From the NCBI GenBank assembly GCA_024697785.1, contig JAILEU010000103.1, positions 1-43,337 on the forward strand: 43,337 nucleotides of DNA, given 5' to 3'. Under the pieces are notes generated by a model, which saw nothing but the letters and a program-made list of their open reading frames with translations, was not told where the DNA came from and did no database searches. Of the stretch, positions 25,594 to 36,576 are shown in pieces. The number at the start of each line of letters is the position of its first letter. Within the stretch, counting starts at the first letter, position 1. This stretch comes from Bacteroidaceae bacterium (GTDB lineage Bacteria > Bacteroidota > Bacteroidia > Bacteroidales > Bacteroidaceae). A program made the position numbers and the translations under genes.

Positions 25594-26937
25594 ATGAAAA
25601 AACATCTCATTCTTCCTTTGCTGCTTTTCTTCGTGGCAAGCCTGCAGACAACGTGCAGCATAGCTGCCACGATGGTCTGGACAAAAGGCCGTGCCCTGCT
25701 GAATGACCCTGCACAAATCACCTCCACTCCCCCGCAGAGCAACCAGTTCGGCGTGGCGAACCTGCTGCGTCCTGAAAGCGACGGCGTGGGTACGGACGAG
25801 TACATCTTCCACACCGCCTGGAGCGGCCCGGGCGTCATTCCAGCTGGCGTTGACCCCTATCTGCAAGTACACTTTACCAAGGCTGAGCAACACATCATCT
25901 TCACCATGACGGGCTCAAACTGGCAATCAACCTACGACACCCCCCTCGAGGTGGATGTCCTCGCTGCCAATCAGCCTGACGGCAAATGGAAGTTCATCCG
26001 TACACTGACGAACATGGACGCCGACTTCACAGCCATGCGCCCCGAACGCTATACCTCGCCCCACATCGACCTTGGCGCAGCCTATACCGACGTCAAGTTC
26101 GTCGTTAAGCGCACGTTAGCCAACCGCACCTGCGACCGCACGTCGCGCACAGGCCTGCTGCTCTCCCTTGGCCGATTCCAAGTCTATGAAGCCATCCAGA
26201 AGGAAGAAGAGGAAAAACCCGTCCCCAGCAACCCGAAAGAGAACATAAACCTCGTCTTTATCGGCAACAGCATCACCTACGGCGCCACACTCAGCCACCC
26301 CGCCACGCAGGCTCCGCCCATCATCTGCCGGCAGATGGTCGAGGACGCCACCGGCGTCACCACCCACGTTTTCAACGGCGGGCACTCAGGCATCACCACC
26401 TGGGGCTATCTGCCAGGACGCTCTGACTTTACCACCGTTTCCATGGCTGCCAACACATTTGTCCGTAACAATGGCGGCCTGCTCTACTTCAGCATCATGC
26501 TGGGTACCAACGACAGCGCCATCATCGGTACCGAAGGGGCGCCCGTCAGCACCGAGACCTACCGCACGAACATGAAGGCTATCATCGACGAGCTCATCCG
26601 CCGCTTCCCCACCTGCAAAATCATCGTCAACTACCCCCTCTGGTATAGCCCCAACACCCACAACGGCTCGCGCTACCTTGAGGAAGGCATGACGCGACTC
26701 CGCTCCTACTACCCCATCATCGATGCCCTCGTAACCGAATACGACCAGGTCTATGCTGGCGAACGGGGCGTATGGGAGTATTTTGAGAACAACCGTCCCC
26801 TCTTTACCGCCGAACGCGGCAACTCGGGCACCTTCTATCTCCATCCCAATGCCGAAGGTGCTGTCCGTCTGGCCGAGATCTGGACACGAAGCCTCCTGAC
26901 ACTCATCAAAGCCGACGGAGTGAAGGTGAAGAAATAG
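25594..26937 (+). CDS. Secreted SGNH-fold hydrolase (probable carbohydrate esterase), 447 aa
   Basis: Exported by the signal peptide MKKHLILPLLLFFVASLQ. Residues about 30-205 form a discoidin-like or carbohydrate-binding beta domain (YLQVHFTKAEQHIIFTMTGS). The SGNH domain follows: GNSIT with nucleophile Ser226, the Gly block NGGHSGITTWG, Asn306 in LGTND, and His417 in LHPNAEG. The Asp expected three residues before this His is Phe here, so the enzyme may work with a Ser-His dyad or use another acid. Family members deacetylate xylan or other sugars; the substrate is not determined. The next gene, a GH109-type enzyme, starts 27 bases after the stop and is probably cotranscribed. Confidence 0.85.
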   Translation: MKKHLILPLLLFFVASLQTTCSIAATMVWTKGRALLNDPAQITSTPPQSNQFGVANLLRPESDGVGTDEYIFHTAWSGPGVIPAGVDPYLQVHFTKAEQHIIFTMTGSNWQSTYDTPLEVDVLAANQPDGKWKFIRTLTNMDADFTAMRPERYTSPHIDLGAAYTDVKFVVKRTLANRTCDRTSRTGLLLSLGRFQVYEAIQKEEEEKPVPSNPKENINLVFIGNSITYGATLSHPATQAPPIICRQMVEDATGVTTHVFNGGHSGITTWGYLPGRSDFTTVSMAANTFVRNNGGLLYFSIMLGTNDSAIIGTEGAPVSTETYRTNMKAIIDELIRRFPTCKIIVNYPLWYSPNTHNGSRYLEEGMTRLRSYYPIIDALVTEYDQVYAGERGVWEYFENNRPLFTAERGNSGTFYLHPNAEGAVRLAEIWTRSLLTLIKADGVKVKK

Positions 26938-26964
26938 TATTTTTTTTCATATGACAAAAAAGAT

Positions 26965-28548
26965 ATGAAGCATCGAATCTTTCTCGGCATAGCTCTGCTT
27001 GCCTTTTGCACCTCCATGGGTGCTCAGAGTATCAGCCCTAGCACAAAATGGCATTGGGAAAAGGGTACCATAGTCATCGACACTCCTGCCCGCCCCGCAG
27101 GGCAGAAAAACGTTCTGGGTCTGACGGCTCCCAAGCTGGAAACGGTTCGTGTGGGATTTGCAGGTCTGGGAAGTCGCGGTCCTTGGGCTGTGAACCGATT
27201 CTGCCACATCCCTGGCGTACAAATTGTAGCCCTCTGTGACTATGAAGAAGAACGCGCACAAGATACCCAGAAATATCTCCGTGACGCTGGCCTCCCGCCT
27301 GCCGCCATTTACAGCGGAGAACTGGGCTACGAGGAAATGTGTAAGCGCGAGGATATCGATCTGGTGTATATAGCAACGGACTGGGACCACCACTTCCCCG
27401 TTGCCAAGTGTGCGCTGGAGAACGGCAAGCACGCAGCCATCGAAGTACCTAGTGTCATGAATTTAGAACAATGCTGGGAGCTCATCAACCTGAGTGAGAA
27501 GAATCGCCTGCATTGTATGCTATTGGAAAACTGCTGCTATGACTACTACGAAATGTGTGCATTAAACATGGCACAACAAGGACTCTTCGGTGAGATTATC
27601 CGTGCAGAAGGAGCCTACATCCACACGCTGAACGAAGCGGGCATCTGGACCGGTTATTGGCATAACCCCGACGGCTCGGATCCGGAAAATCTTCACTGGC
27701 GACTGAAATATAATAAGGAGAACCGAGGCGACATCTATCCCACTCACGGACTGGGGCCAGTAGCTCAGGCGCTGAACATCCATCGCGGCGATCGCTTCAA
27801 AACGCTTGTCGCTATGGACACCGAAAGCTTTTGCGGCCGAGAAGGCTATCAGGAAGTAACTGGTAAGGAGTGCGACGAATTCCGCAATGGCGACCATACA
27901 ACTACACTTATGCGTACTGAAAAGGGCAAGGTCGTAGAGATTCAACACAACGTGATGAGTCCTCAGCCCTACAATCGTCTGTATAAACTCACTGGCACTA
28001 AAGGCTACTGCACCAAATACCCTGACCCAAAGATCTATATCAGCCAGAAGAGTGTCAGCGATATGGGCCTGGCCGAAATGGCGGGTAAGATTTCCGGGCA
28101 CTCCTTCCTTCCCCAAAAAGAGTACGATGCACTCATGACGAAGTACTACCACCCAATCTTGAAAAAATTCGGCGACCTCGGACGTGAATTTGGCCATGGT
28201 GGCATGGACTATACTATGGATGCCCGGCTGGTATATTGCCTTCAGAACGGGCTACCGTTAGATATCGACGTCTATGACTTAGCCGAGTGGTGCGCTTTAG
28301 CTGAACTTGGGGCATTGAGTATGGACAACGGCTGTGCAGCAGTATCTTTCCCTGATTTCACTCGTGGGGATTGGAAAGAACAGAAAGCATTCCGTCATGC
28401 ATACGCCTCTCCCGAAGATGAAGCAATTACCGAGAAAGCCGCACGCGAAAGCACGGCCAGGCAACAGGCTTTGACAGCAAAGAAGAAACTTTGGGAGAAG
28501 TATGATGCCGCAATGTCCAAAAAGAACAAAAAGAGGCAAGGAAAATAG
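26965..28548 (+). CDS. Secreted Gfo/Idh/MocA-fold protein, GH109-like, 527 aa
   Basis: Likely a GH109-type NAD-dependent glycosidase; the characterised members remove alpha-N-acetylgalactosamine. Seen: signal peptide (MKHRIFLGIALLAFCTSMGA), Rossmann motif GFAGLGSRGPWAV near residue 64, VALCDYEEERA, HAAIEVPSVMNLEQCW, and the C-terminal GGMDYTMDARLVYCLQNGLP block that I associate with GH109. An oxidoreductase of the same fold is the alternative. The tail is Lys-rich (AKKKLWEKYDAAMSKKNKK). By eye its codons are less GC-rich than those of its neighbours, which may point to separate origin. It pairs with the esterase upstream, suggesting removal of an acyl group and then the sugar from host or plant glycans. 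Confidence 0.83.
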   Translation: MKHRIFLGIALLAFCTSMGAQSISPSTKWHWEKGTIVIDTPARPAGQKNVLGLTAPKLETVRVGFAGLGSRGPWAVNRFCHIPGVQIVALCDYEEERAQDTQKYLRDAGLPPAAIYSGELGYEEMCKREDIDLVYIATDWDHHFPVAKCALENGKHAAIEVPSVMNLEQCWELINLSEKNRLHCMLLENCCYDYYEMCALNMAQQGLFGEIIRAEGAYIHTLNEAGIWTGYWHNPDGSDPENLHWRLKYNKENRGDIYPTHGLGPVAQALNIHRGDRFKTLVAMDTESFCGREGYQEVTGKECDEFRNGDHTTTLMRTEKGKVVEIQHNVMSPQPYNRLYKLTGTKGYCTKYPDPKIYISQKSVSDMGLAEMAGKISGHSFLPQKEYDALMTKYYHPILKKFGDLGREFGHGGMDYTMDARLVYCLQNGLPLDIDVYDLAEWCALAELGALSMDNGCAAVSFPDFTRGDWKEQKAFRHAYASPEDEAITEKAARESTARQQALTAKKKLWEKYDAAMSKKNKKRQGK

Positions 28549-28560
28549 GAAAAAGGAAAA

Positions 28561-28584
28561 TGGGGCGCGGACATCCGCGCCCCA
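28561..28584 (-). terminator. Terminator between convergent GH109 and sdhB genes
   Basis: GGGGCGCGG (28562-28570) pairs with CCGCGCCCC (28575-28583). On the minus strand the stem is followed by ATTTTCCTTTTT, giving a fair terminator for the sdh operon; on the plus strand it would serve only as a barrier. Confidence 0.7.
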
Positions 28585-28611
28585 ATGAATTAGGGGTGAG
28601 CCGCCCAGGCG

Positions 28612-29367
28612 TCAATCCTTGAACTTGGCGCCGATGAACTGGCGGTTGAGACGGGCTATGTTGGAGATGCTGACGCACTTGGGGCACTCGGCCTCGCAGG
28701 CGCGGGTGTTGGTGCAGGCTCCGAAGCCCAGCTCGTCCATCTTGGCGAGCATGGCCTTGACGCGGCGCTTGGCCTCGACCTTGCCCTGCGGCAGGAGGGC
28801 GAGCTGGCTGACCTTGGCGCTGACGAAGAGCATGGCCGAGCCGTTCTTGCAGGCGGCGACGCAGGCGCCACAGCCGATGCAGGCAGCGGCGTCCATGGCC
28901 TCGTCGGCCTTCTCCTTGGGGATGGGGATGGCGTTGGCGTCGGGCACACCGCCGGTGTTGACGCTGACGTAGCCGCCGGCAGCCATGATCTTATCGAAGG
29001 CGCGGCGGTCAACCATCAGGTCGCGGATGACGGGGAAGCCGGCCGAGCGCCAGGGTTCGACGGTGATGATGTCGCCGTCGTGGAAGCGGCGCATGTAGAT
29101 CTGGCACGTGGTGGCGCCGGTGGCGGGGCCGTGGGGATGGCCGTTGATGTAGAGCGAGCACATGCCGCAGATGCCTTCGCGGCAGTCGTGGTCGAAGACG
29201 ATGGGCTCCTCGCCGCGGTTGATGAGCATCTCGTTGAGGATGTCAAGCATCTCAAGGAACGAGGTGTCGCCAGGGATGTCCTCCATGTAGTAGCTCTTGA
29301 ACTCGCCTTTCTCCTTCGGACCGCGCTGACGCCATACTTTCAATGTGAAGCTGATATTCTTGTCCAT
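28612..29367 (-). CDS. sdhB: Succinate dehydrogenase/fumarate reductase iron-sulfur subunit, 251 aa
   Basis: This subunit carries electrons between the flavoprotein and the haem-bearing membrane subunit. Seen: the [2Fe-2S] motif CREGICGMC (Cys62, 67, 70), the second-cluster motif [11 protein letters not shown] (Cys163, 166, 169, 173) and [14 protein letters not shown] (Cys218, 224, 228, 231) for the remaining [4Fe-4S]/[3Fe-4S] ligands. Length agrees with the B-type, diheme-linked family. In anaerobic Bacteroidota the complex usually works as a fumarate reductase that ends the succinate pathway; direction cannot be told from sequence. Last gene of the sdhC-A-B group; the gap to sdhA is a word repeat of about 180 bases. 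Confidence 0.96.
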   Translation of the reverse strand: MDKNISFTLKVWRQRGPKEKGEFKSYYMEDIPGDTSFLEMLDILNEMLINRGEEPIVFDHDCREGICGMCSLYINGHPHGPATGATTCQIYMRRFHDGDIITVEPWRSAGFPVIRDLMVDRRAFDKIMAAGGYVSVNTGGVPDANAIPIPKEKADEAMDAAACIGCGACVAACKNGSAMLFVSAKVSQLALLPQGKVEAKRRVKAMLAKMDELGFGACTNTRACEAECPKCVSISNIARLNRQFIGAKFKD

Positions 29368-29379
29368 ATTATTTTTTTT

Positions 29380-29550
29380 GTTTAACGTTTAATGTTTAAT
29401 GTTTAACGAACACGTCCTCGAAGACTAACAGACTGACAAACTGACAGATAATGCGTATCAACGAAGCGGTCCACGGAACATTCATCTGATAGTCTGAAAG
29501 TCTGTAAGTCTGATAGTCTAAAGGGATTATCAATTATCCATTATCAATTA
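29380..29550. repeat. Word-core-word element between sdhA and sdhB
   Basis: GTTTAACGTTTAATG words with GTTTAACGAACACGTC at 29401-29416. Then AGACTAACAGACTGAC words (29423-29448), a core of about 40 bases, and CTGATAGTCTGAAAGTCTG words (29486-29521), which are the inverted counterpart. It ends with ATTATCAATTATCC words that run into the sdhA stop codon. Confidence 0.82.
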
Positions 29551-31509
<1,959 letters not shown>

Positions 31510-31530
31510 TGCAAATGACTTATTTTTGTT

Positions 31531-31583
31531 CATGGTTCATTGTTCATGGTTCATGGTTATCGTTATCGTTAACGTTATCGTTA
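31531..31583. repeat. TTATCG hexamer array and GTTCATG words between sdhC and sdhA
   Basis: GTTCATGGTTCATT words (31529-31556) are followed by TTATCG/TTAACG units (about five, 31557-31583), which form a near-perfect palindrome centred on GTTAAC. They occupy the whole gap between the stop of sdhC and the start of sdhA. Confidence 0.8.
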
Positions 31584-32282
31584 TCATCCTACCAGTCCCT
31601 GGAAGAGTCCGGGAAAGATGGCCCAGTTCAGTCCTTCGGCGCAGAAGAAGAGGATGAGCACCGTGGCAAAACCACCCATGATGAGGGTAACGAAGATGTA
31701 GCTGATCCACTTCAGGCGCACGTACCACTTCTTGTTGTTGAAACCAATGGTCTGCAGCGCGCTCCAGAAACCGTGGGTGAGGTGGAACCAGAGAGCAAGG
31801 AACCAGATGAGGTAGAGCAGCACGTTGTACCACTTCGAGAAGGTGTAGCGGATGAGCTCGACGCCTGCGGCGGGTTCACCGCCCTGCAGCTCGACCAGCT
31901 GCATCTTGCTCCAGAAATGGAAGAGATGGACAAAGAGTCCCACAAACACGATGATGCCGAGCACCAGCATGTTCCTCGACGCGAACTCGACGCCTTTCGG
32001 GCGGGCCGTGACGGCGTAGCGCTCGGCACCGCGTGCCTTGCGGTTGGTCCACGTGAGCCAGAAGGCGTACACAATGTGTATCACCATGAGGATGGCCAGA
32101 CCAATGGTGGCCACCATGGCGTACCAGTTTGCACCAAGGAAGTTGCAAATCCACTCGTACCCCTCGGCTGAAAACAGAGCCACGCAGTTCATGGTCATGT
32201 GGAAAGTAAGGAACAAAATCAGGGCAAGACCCGTGACACTCATTACTACCTTCTTTCCGACAGAAGAATTAAATAACCACAT
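31584..32282 (-). CDS. sdhC: Succinate dehydrogenase/fumarate reductase cytochrome b subunit, 232 aa
   Basis: The membrane anchor that carries haem b and exchanges electrons with quinone. About five hydrophobic helices are visible. Candidate haem-ligand histidines include His28 (LTFHMTMN), His69 (MVIHIVYAF) and those in HLFHFW and WFHLTHGFW. Length and the start MWLFNSSVGKKVVMSVTGL match the Bacteroidota cytochrome b558-type family. First gene of the sdhC-A-B group. The upstream gap is shared with the divergent SlyD-like gene. Confidence 0.94.
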   Translation of the reverse strand: MWLFNSSVGKKVVMSVTGLALILFLTFHMTMNCVALFSAEGYEWICNFLGANWYAMVATIGLAILMVIHIVYAFWLTWTNRKARGAERYAVTARPKGVEFASRNMLVLGIIVFVGLFVHLFHFWSKMQLVELQGGEPAAGVELIRYTFSKWYNVLLYLIWFLALWFHLTHGFWSALQTIGFNNKKWYVRLKWISYIFVTLIMGGFATVLILFFCAEGLNWAIFPGLFQGLVG

Positions 32283-32354
32283 AATTACTTTGATTTTTAA
32301 TGAATTAAAATTGATTTAAGATGTTTTTTCCGGTTTATTGTCATTAACAAGCGT

Positions 32355-32362
32355 CAAAAGTA
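32355..32362 (-). promoter_or_regulatory. Candidate -7 element for the sdh genes
   Basis: On the minus strand TACTTTTG fits TAnnTTTG and lies 72 bases before the sdhC ATG. No TTTG occurs 19-21 bases upstream, where the sequence is very A/T-rich. The same 180-base divergent gap holds a weaker TACCTTCG (32434-32441) for the plus-strand gene. Confidence 0.45.
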
Positions 32363-32462
32363 CATAATTTTATTTAAATAACCCGCATTTTTACAAAAAA
32401 AACGCAGTTTCTTGGATGTTTGATGTTTTTACCCTACCTTCGCAGAAAAATCCAGACAGACA

Positions 32463-33047
32463 ATGAAAGTGAACAAAGGTAAACACGAAGTGAAGGCCTT
32501 GTCGTACGAACTGTACATCGATATGGACGGCACGCCGACGATGGTAGAAGAGTGTACGGCTGAACGGCCGTTCAGGTTTATAACGGGCGTAGGCTACACG
32601 TTCGATGCCTTCGAGGCGGCGTTGGAGCCTCTGGCGGTGGGCGACAGATTTGACTTTGTCGTCAAGGCCGACGAGGCGAACGGTCAGCGCGACGAGGACT
32701 ATGTGTTCGACGTTGACAAGGCCATCTTCAGCGTCGATGGCTCGTTCCCGAGCGACGAGGTCTATCCGGGCAATGTGGTGCCGCTGCTCGATGCCGACGG
32801 CAACCGCCTGCAGGCCACCGTCGTGGCGGTGAAGAAGGACAAGGTGACCATCGACCTCAACCACCCGCTGGCTGGCAAGGACTTGCACTTTGTGGGTATG
32901 CTGCTTGAGGCCCGTCCCGCCACCGACGAGGAGCTGCAGCGCCTGACATCCGGCTGCTGCGGCTGCCACGGCAGTTGCGAAGGCGGCGGTTGCGACAACA
33001 ACAGCTGCTGCGAAGGTGGCAATTGCGAAGGTGGCAAATGCTGCTAA
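32463..33047 (+). CDS. slyD: SlyD-like FKBP peptidyl-prolyl isomerase with cysteine-rich tail, 194 aa
   Basis: A cytoplasmic FKBP-type isomerase and chaperone of the SlyD group. The FKBP domain with inserted flap spans about 1-150 (TAERPFRFITGVG, FEAALEPLAVGDRFDF, LNHPLAGKDLHFVGML). In the family the C-terminal tail is usually His-rich and delivers nickel. Here the last 32 residues carry 10 cysteines and many glycines (GCCGCHGSCEGGGC and later CC pairs) with one His. A different metal, or thiol chemistry, is therefore likely. No signal peptide. Divergent from sdhC. Confidence 0.9.
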   Translation: MKVNKGKHEVKALSYELYIDMDGTPTMVEECTAERPFRFITGVGYTFDAFEAALEPLAVGDRFDFVVKADEANGQRDEDYVFDVDKAIFSVDGSFPSDEVYPGNVVPLLDADGNRLQATVVAVKKDKVTIDLNHPLAGKDLHFVGMLLEARPATDEELQRLTSGCCGCHGSCEGGGCDNNSCCEGGNCEGGKCC

Positions 33048-33065
33048 CGCCCATCGCCCCCCAAA

Positions 33066-33155
33066 AATTAGTATAATTCGTAAAATTCGTAGTGAAAACA
33101 GAATACCGAGTGCAAGACATTTTTTCTTAACTCTTAACTCTTAATTCTTAATTAA
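33066..33155. repeat. ATTCGTAAA / TTAACTC word element before aroC
   Basis: ATTAGTATAATTCGTAAAAT words, a short core containing GAGTGCAAGACATTTT, then TTAACTCTTAACTCTTAATT words. The same succession appears in the array at 38890-39120. Confidence 0.78.
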
Positions 33156-33164
33156 CTAAAAAGT

Positions 33165-34193
33165 ATGAACACGTTCGGGAATCTGTACCGCCTGACGACG
33201 TACGGTGAGTCGCATGGCGCGGCCATCGGTGGCGTAGTGGACGGCATGCCGGCAGGCATAGCTATTGACGAGGACTTCGTGCGTAGCGAGATGGCCCGCC
33301 GCCGCCCGGGGCAGAGCACGCTGACCACCGCCCGGAGCGAAGCCGACGAGGTGGAGTTCCTGTCGGGCATCTTCGACGGACGGTCCACCGGTGCACCGAT
33401 AGGGTTCATCATCCGCAACACCGACACCCGTTCGGGCGACTACGACGCAGCGGCGCTCTGGTACCGTCCGTCGCACGCCGACTACACGTACGACCAGAAG
33501 TATGGCTTCCGCGACCATCGTGGCGGCGGACGCTCGTCGGCACGCGAGACAGCCGTCCGCGTGGTGGGCGGGGCACTGGCCAAGCTGGTGCTGGCACAGA
33601 AGGGCATCAGCGTGAAGGCACAACTACTGCAGGTGGGGAACGAGACGACGGCCGAGGGCATGGAGGCGCTCATCCGCTGCGTGAAGGAGGAGGGCGACAG
33701 CATCGGCGGCGTGGTGGGCTGCACGGTGACGGGCTGCCCTGCCGGACTGGGCGAGCCGCTTTACGGCAAGCTGCACGCTGCGCTGGGGGCGGCCATGCTG
33801 AGCATCAACGCCTGCCACGGCTTCGACTACGGCAGCGGCTTCGACGGCATCGCCATGAGGGGCTCGGAACAGAACGACGCCCTTGTCCGCCACAGCGACG
33901 GCTCCATCGGCACAGCCACCAACCACTCAGGAGGCATCCAGGGGGGCATCAGCAACGGCGAGCCCATCTGCTTCCGTGCCCTGTTCAAGCCCACGCCCAC
34001 CATCATGCGTCCGCAGCAGACGGTGGACAAGGAGGGCAACGTGGGCACACTGGCCATGAAAGGCCGTCACGACCCCTGCGTGGCGCTGAGGGCCGTGCCC
34101 GTCGTGGAGGCGATGGCTGCCATGACCATTCTGGACTATTATATGATGGACTGCGCTGCGCGTCCGTTCCACACGCCGTCGCCGCAGCCATAA
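33165..34193 (+). CDS. aroC: Chorismate synthase, 342 aa
   Basis: AroC removes phosphate from EPSP to give chorismate, the last common step to aromatic amino acids and folate, using reduced FMN. Seen: [20 protein letters not shown] (signature 1), [15 protein letters not shown], the block [15 protein letters not shown] with conserved His and Arg (about 120-134), [16 protein letters not shown] and [19 protein letters not shown]. Slightly shorter than the usual 350-360 residues, with a Pro-rich end, but all blocks are present. The start at 33165 is the family start. It does not overlap the convergent RSH gene (33-base gap). Confidence 0.96.
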   Translation: MNTFGNLYRLTTYGESHGAAIGGVVDGMPAGIAIDEDFVRSEMARRRPGQSTLTTARSEADEVEFLSGIFDGRSTGAPIGFIIRNTDTRSGDYDAAALWYRPSHADYTYDQKYGFRDHRGGGRSSARETAVRVVGGALAKLVLAQKGISVKAQLLQVGNETTAEGMEALIRCVKEEGDSIGGVVGCTVTGCPAGLGEPLYGKLHAALGAAMLSINACHGFDYGSGFDGIAMRGSEQNDALVRHSDGSIGTATNHSGGIQGGISNGEPICFRALFKPTPTIMRPQQTVDKEGNVGTLAMKGRHDPCVALRAVPVVEAMAAMTILDYYMMDCAARPFHTPSPQP

Positions 34194-34226
34194 ACAGACA
34201 AACACTACCCCACCACCGCCGCAGCG

Positions 34227-36557
34227 CTAACTGATGCGCACGGCCGAGGAGACCTCCTTCAGCTTCAACAGGCTCTGGGTGATGGTGCGTATGTCGCTGA
34301 CGTCGTGGACACGCAGACGGATGGTGCCTTCGAACACCCCGTCGTGGGCCTCGATGACGATTTTCTCCATATAGACGCTGAGCTGCGACGAGATGATGTC
34401 GGTTATCCGGCCCAGCACGCCCAGGCCGTCGATGCCGCTCAGGGAGATGGTGGCCGAGAAGAATACCACCTTGTTGGTGTTCCACGTAGCGGCAAGGATG
34501 CGCGGGCCGTAGGCTGCCTTGAGCTTGGCGGCGACGGAGCAGTTGCGCTTGTGGATGACAATCTGGCCGGAATCGTCGATGAACCCCAGGACATCGTCGC
34601 CCGAGATGGGGTTGCAGCAGGTGGCCATGTGGAAGCGGGTGCGGATGAGCTCGTCGGTGAGCAGCAGGGGTTTGCGGCGGTCGATGGTGCTGACGTCGAA
34701 CGGTGCGGGCACGGCGGCATCGGTGGCGGAGGCGGTGTCGGCAGGCTTTTTCGCGTCGGCGGGACGCTGGCGGCGACGGAAGAGGCCCGAGATGCCGGTG
34801 TTGCCGCGGACGACGGTGCGCTCGGCATCACCGAGGACGATGTTGCCGCGGCCGATGGCGGCAAACAGCTTGTCGCGGCTGTCGTAGCCATGCAGACGGC
34901 AAATCTTGTCGATGGCGATGCTGTTGAGGGGCATGTCCTCCTGCCCGAAGAAGGCGTTGAGACGTTCCTCGCCCTCCTTCTGGGCGGCACGCTCCTCGCG
35001 CCGCAGGGTGGCGAGAATCTTACTCTTGGCCTTGGCCGTCGTGACAAACGAAAGCCACTCGGGATCGACGCGCTGGGTGCGCGAGGTGAGCACCTCTATC
35101 TGGTCGCCGCTCGAGAGCTTGTAGCTGGGTGCCACCAGACGGTGGTTGACCTTGGCGCCGATGCAGTGGGTACCCACCATGGTGTGGATGAGGAAGGCGA
35201 AGTCGAGCACCGTGCTGCCCTGCGGCATGGTGCGGATGTCGCCCTTGGGCGTGACGACGAAGATTTCCGAGGCATAAAGGTTGAGCTTGATGGCATCGAG
35301 GAAGTCCATGGCGTTGGGCTGCGGGTCGTCGAGAATCTCGCGTATGTTGTGGAGCCACTTGTCGAGCTCGTCGTCGTCGATGACGGCCTCGTGGACCTCG
35401 GCGTTCTGCCGCTCGGCGTCCTTGTACTTCCAGTGGGCTGCCACGCCCTGCTCGGCGATGTCGTCCATGCGCTGGCTGCGGATCTGCACCTCCACCCACA
35501 CGGCCTTCTTCGGGTCGGACGCACGGCCTTCTTCACGCTGACGGCGCATAAGCGTCATGTGAAGTGCCTGATAGCCATTGGTCTTGGGATGGGTGACCCA
35601 GTCGCGGGTACGCTCAGGGTGAACGGTGTAGAGCTTCGACAGGGCCACATAGATGTCGAAACACTCGTTGGCCTCCAGCTCGGCCGACTTGGGCTGGAAG
35701 ATGATGCGGACGGCCAGGATGTCGTAGATCTCCTCGAACGTGAGGTTTTTGTTCTGCATCTTCTTCCAGATGGAATAGGGGCTCTTGATGCGCCCCTTGA
35801 TGACGTACGAGAGCCCCATGGCATCGAGCCGCTGGCGCATGGGCGCCGTGAACTCTTCGAACAGCGTGTCGCGCTCGGCCTTCGTGGCAGCGAGCTTGTC
35901 CTCGATGCGGGCATACTCCTCGGGATGTTCGTAGCGGAAGCTGAGGTTTTCCAGCTCGGACTTGATCTTGTTCAGGCCGAGACGGTAGGCCAGGGGGGCA
36001 TAGATGTAGAGTGTCTCGCCGGCAATCTTGAGCTGCTTGTTGGCCGCCATGCTGCTGAGGGTGCGCATGTTGTGCAGGCGGTCGGCAATCTTGATGAGGA
36101 TGACGCGGATGTCCTCGGACATGGTGAGCAGCAGCTTCTTGTAGTTCTCGGCCTGGGCGGAGTCCTGGCTGCTGAAGAAGCTGCCGGAGATTTTCGTCAG
36201 CCCCTCGACAATCTGGGCTATCTTGTCGCCGAAGATGTTGCGGATGTCCTCGACGGTGTACTCCGTGTCCTCGACCACGTCGTGCAACAGGGCGGCACAG
36301 ATGGAGGTGGAGCCCAGCCCGATCTCCTCGCAGACGATGCGGGCCACGGCAATGGGGTGCATGATGTACGGCTCACCCGAACGGCGGCGCACTCCACGGT
36401 GGGCATTGCGGGCGAAGTTGAACGCCTTCTCGATAATCTCCCGCTTCTTGCGGTGCTTGGAGGCAAGGTAGATGTTCAGCAATTCCTGAAACGCAGCGTT
36501 TATCTGCGCATCTTCCTGCTCTTCGGTCAGGGTGTAGGGCTGCTCTTCGTTCGTCAT
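34227..36557 (-). CDS. rsh: Bifunctional (p)ppGpp synthetase/hydrolase, RSH family, 776 aa
   Basis: Makes and degrades the alarmone (p)ppGpp. Domains: HD hydrolase (about 45-200) with an intact HDVVEDTE motif (His92, Asp93), predicting active hydrolysis; synthetase (about 230-370) with GRIKSPYSIWKKM, DILAVRIIF and GYQALHMTLM; TGS (about 425-485; FVVTPKGDIRTMPQGSTVLDF); a helical and zinc-finger-like region with HMATCCNPISGDDVLGF; and a C-terminal ACT domain (about 700-776). Length is typical. ATG 36557 follows the mltD-like stop by 19 bases, so it is the last gene of an operon with DUF5683 and the transglycosylase. Confidence 0.95.
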   Translation of the reverse strand: MTNEEQPYTLTEEQEDAQINAAFQELLNIYLASKHRKKREIIEKAFNFARNAHRGVRRRSGEPYIMHPIAVARIVCEEIGLGSTSICAALLHDVVEDTEYTVEDIRNIFGDKIAQIVEGLTKISGSFFSSQDSAQAENYKKLLLTMSEDIRVILIKIADRLHNMRTLSSMAANKQLKIAGETLYIYAPLAYRLGLNKIKSELENLSFRYEHPEEYARIEDKLAATKAERDTLFEEFTAPMRQRLDAMGLSYVIKGRIKSPYSIWKKMQNKNLTFEEIYDILAVRIIFQPKSAELEANECFDIYVALSKLYTVHPERTRDWVTHPKTNGYQALHMTLMRRQREEGRASDPKKAVWVEVQIRSQRMDDIAEQGVAAHWKYKDAERQNAEVHEAVIDDDELDKWLHNIREILDDPQPNAMDFLDAIKLNLYASEIFVVTPKGDIRTMPQGSTVLDFAFLIHTMVGTHCIGAKVNHRLVAPSYKLSSGDQIEVLTSRTQRVDPEWLSFVTTAKAKSKILATLRREERAAQKEGEERLNAFFGQEDMPLNSIAIDKICRLHGYDSRDKLFAAIGRGNIVLGDAERTVVRGNTGISGLFRRRQRPADAKKPADTASATDAAVPAPFDVSTIDRRKPLLLTDELIRTRFHMATCCNPISGDDVLGFIDDSGQIVIHKRNCSVAAKLKAAYGPRILAATWNTNKVVFFSATISLSGIDGLGVLGRITDIISSQLSVYMEKIVIEAHDGVFEGTIRLRVHDVSDIRTITQSLLKLKEVSSAVRIS

Positions 36558-36576
36558 GGTGAGAGGGGGGAGGGGG

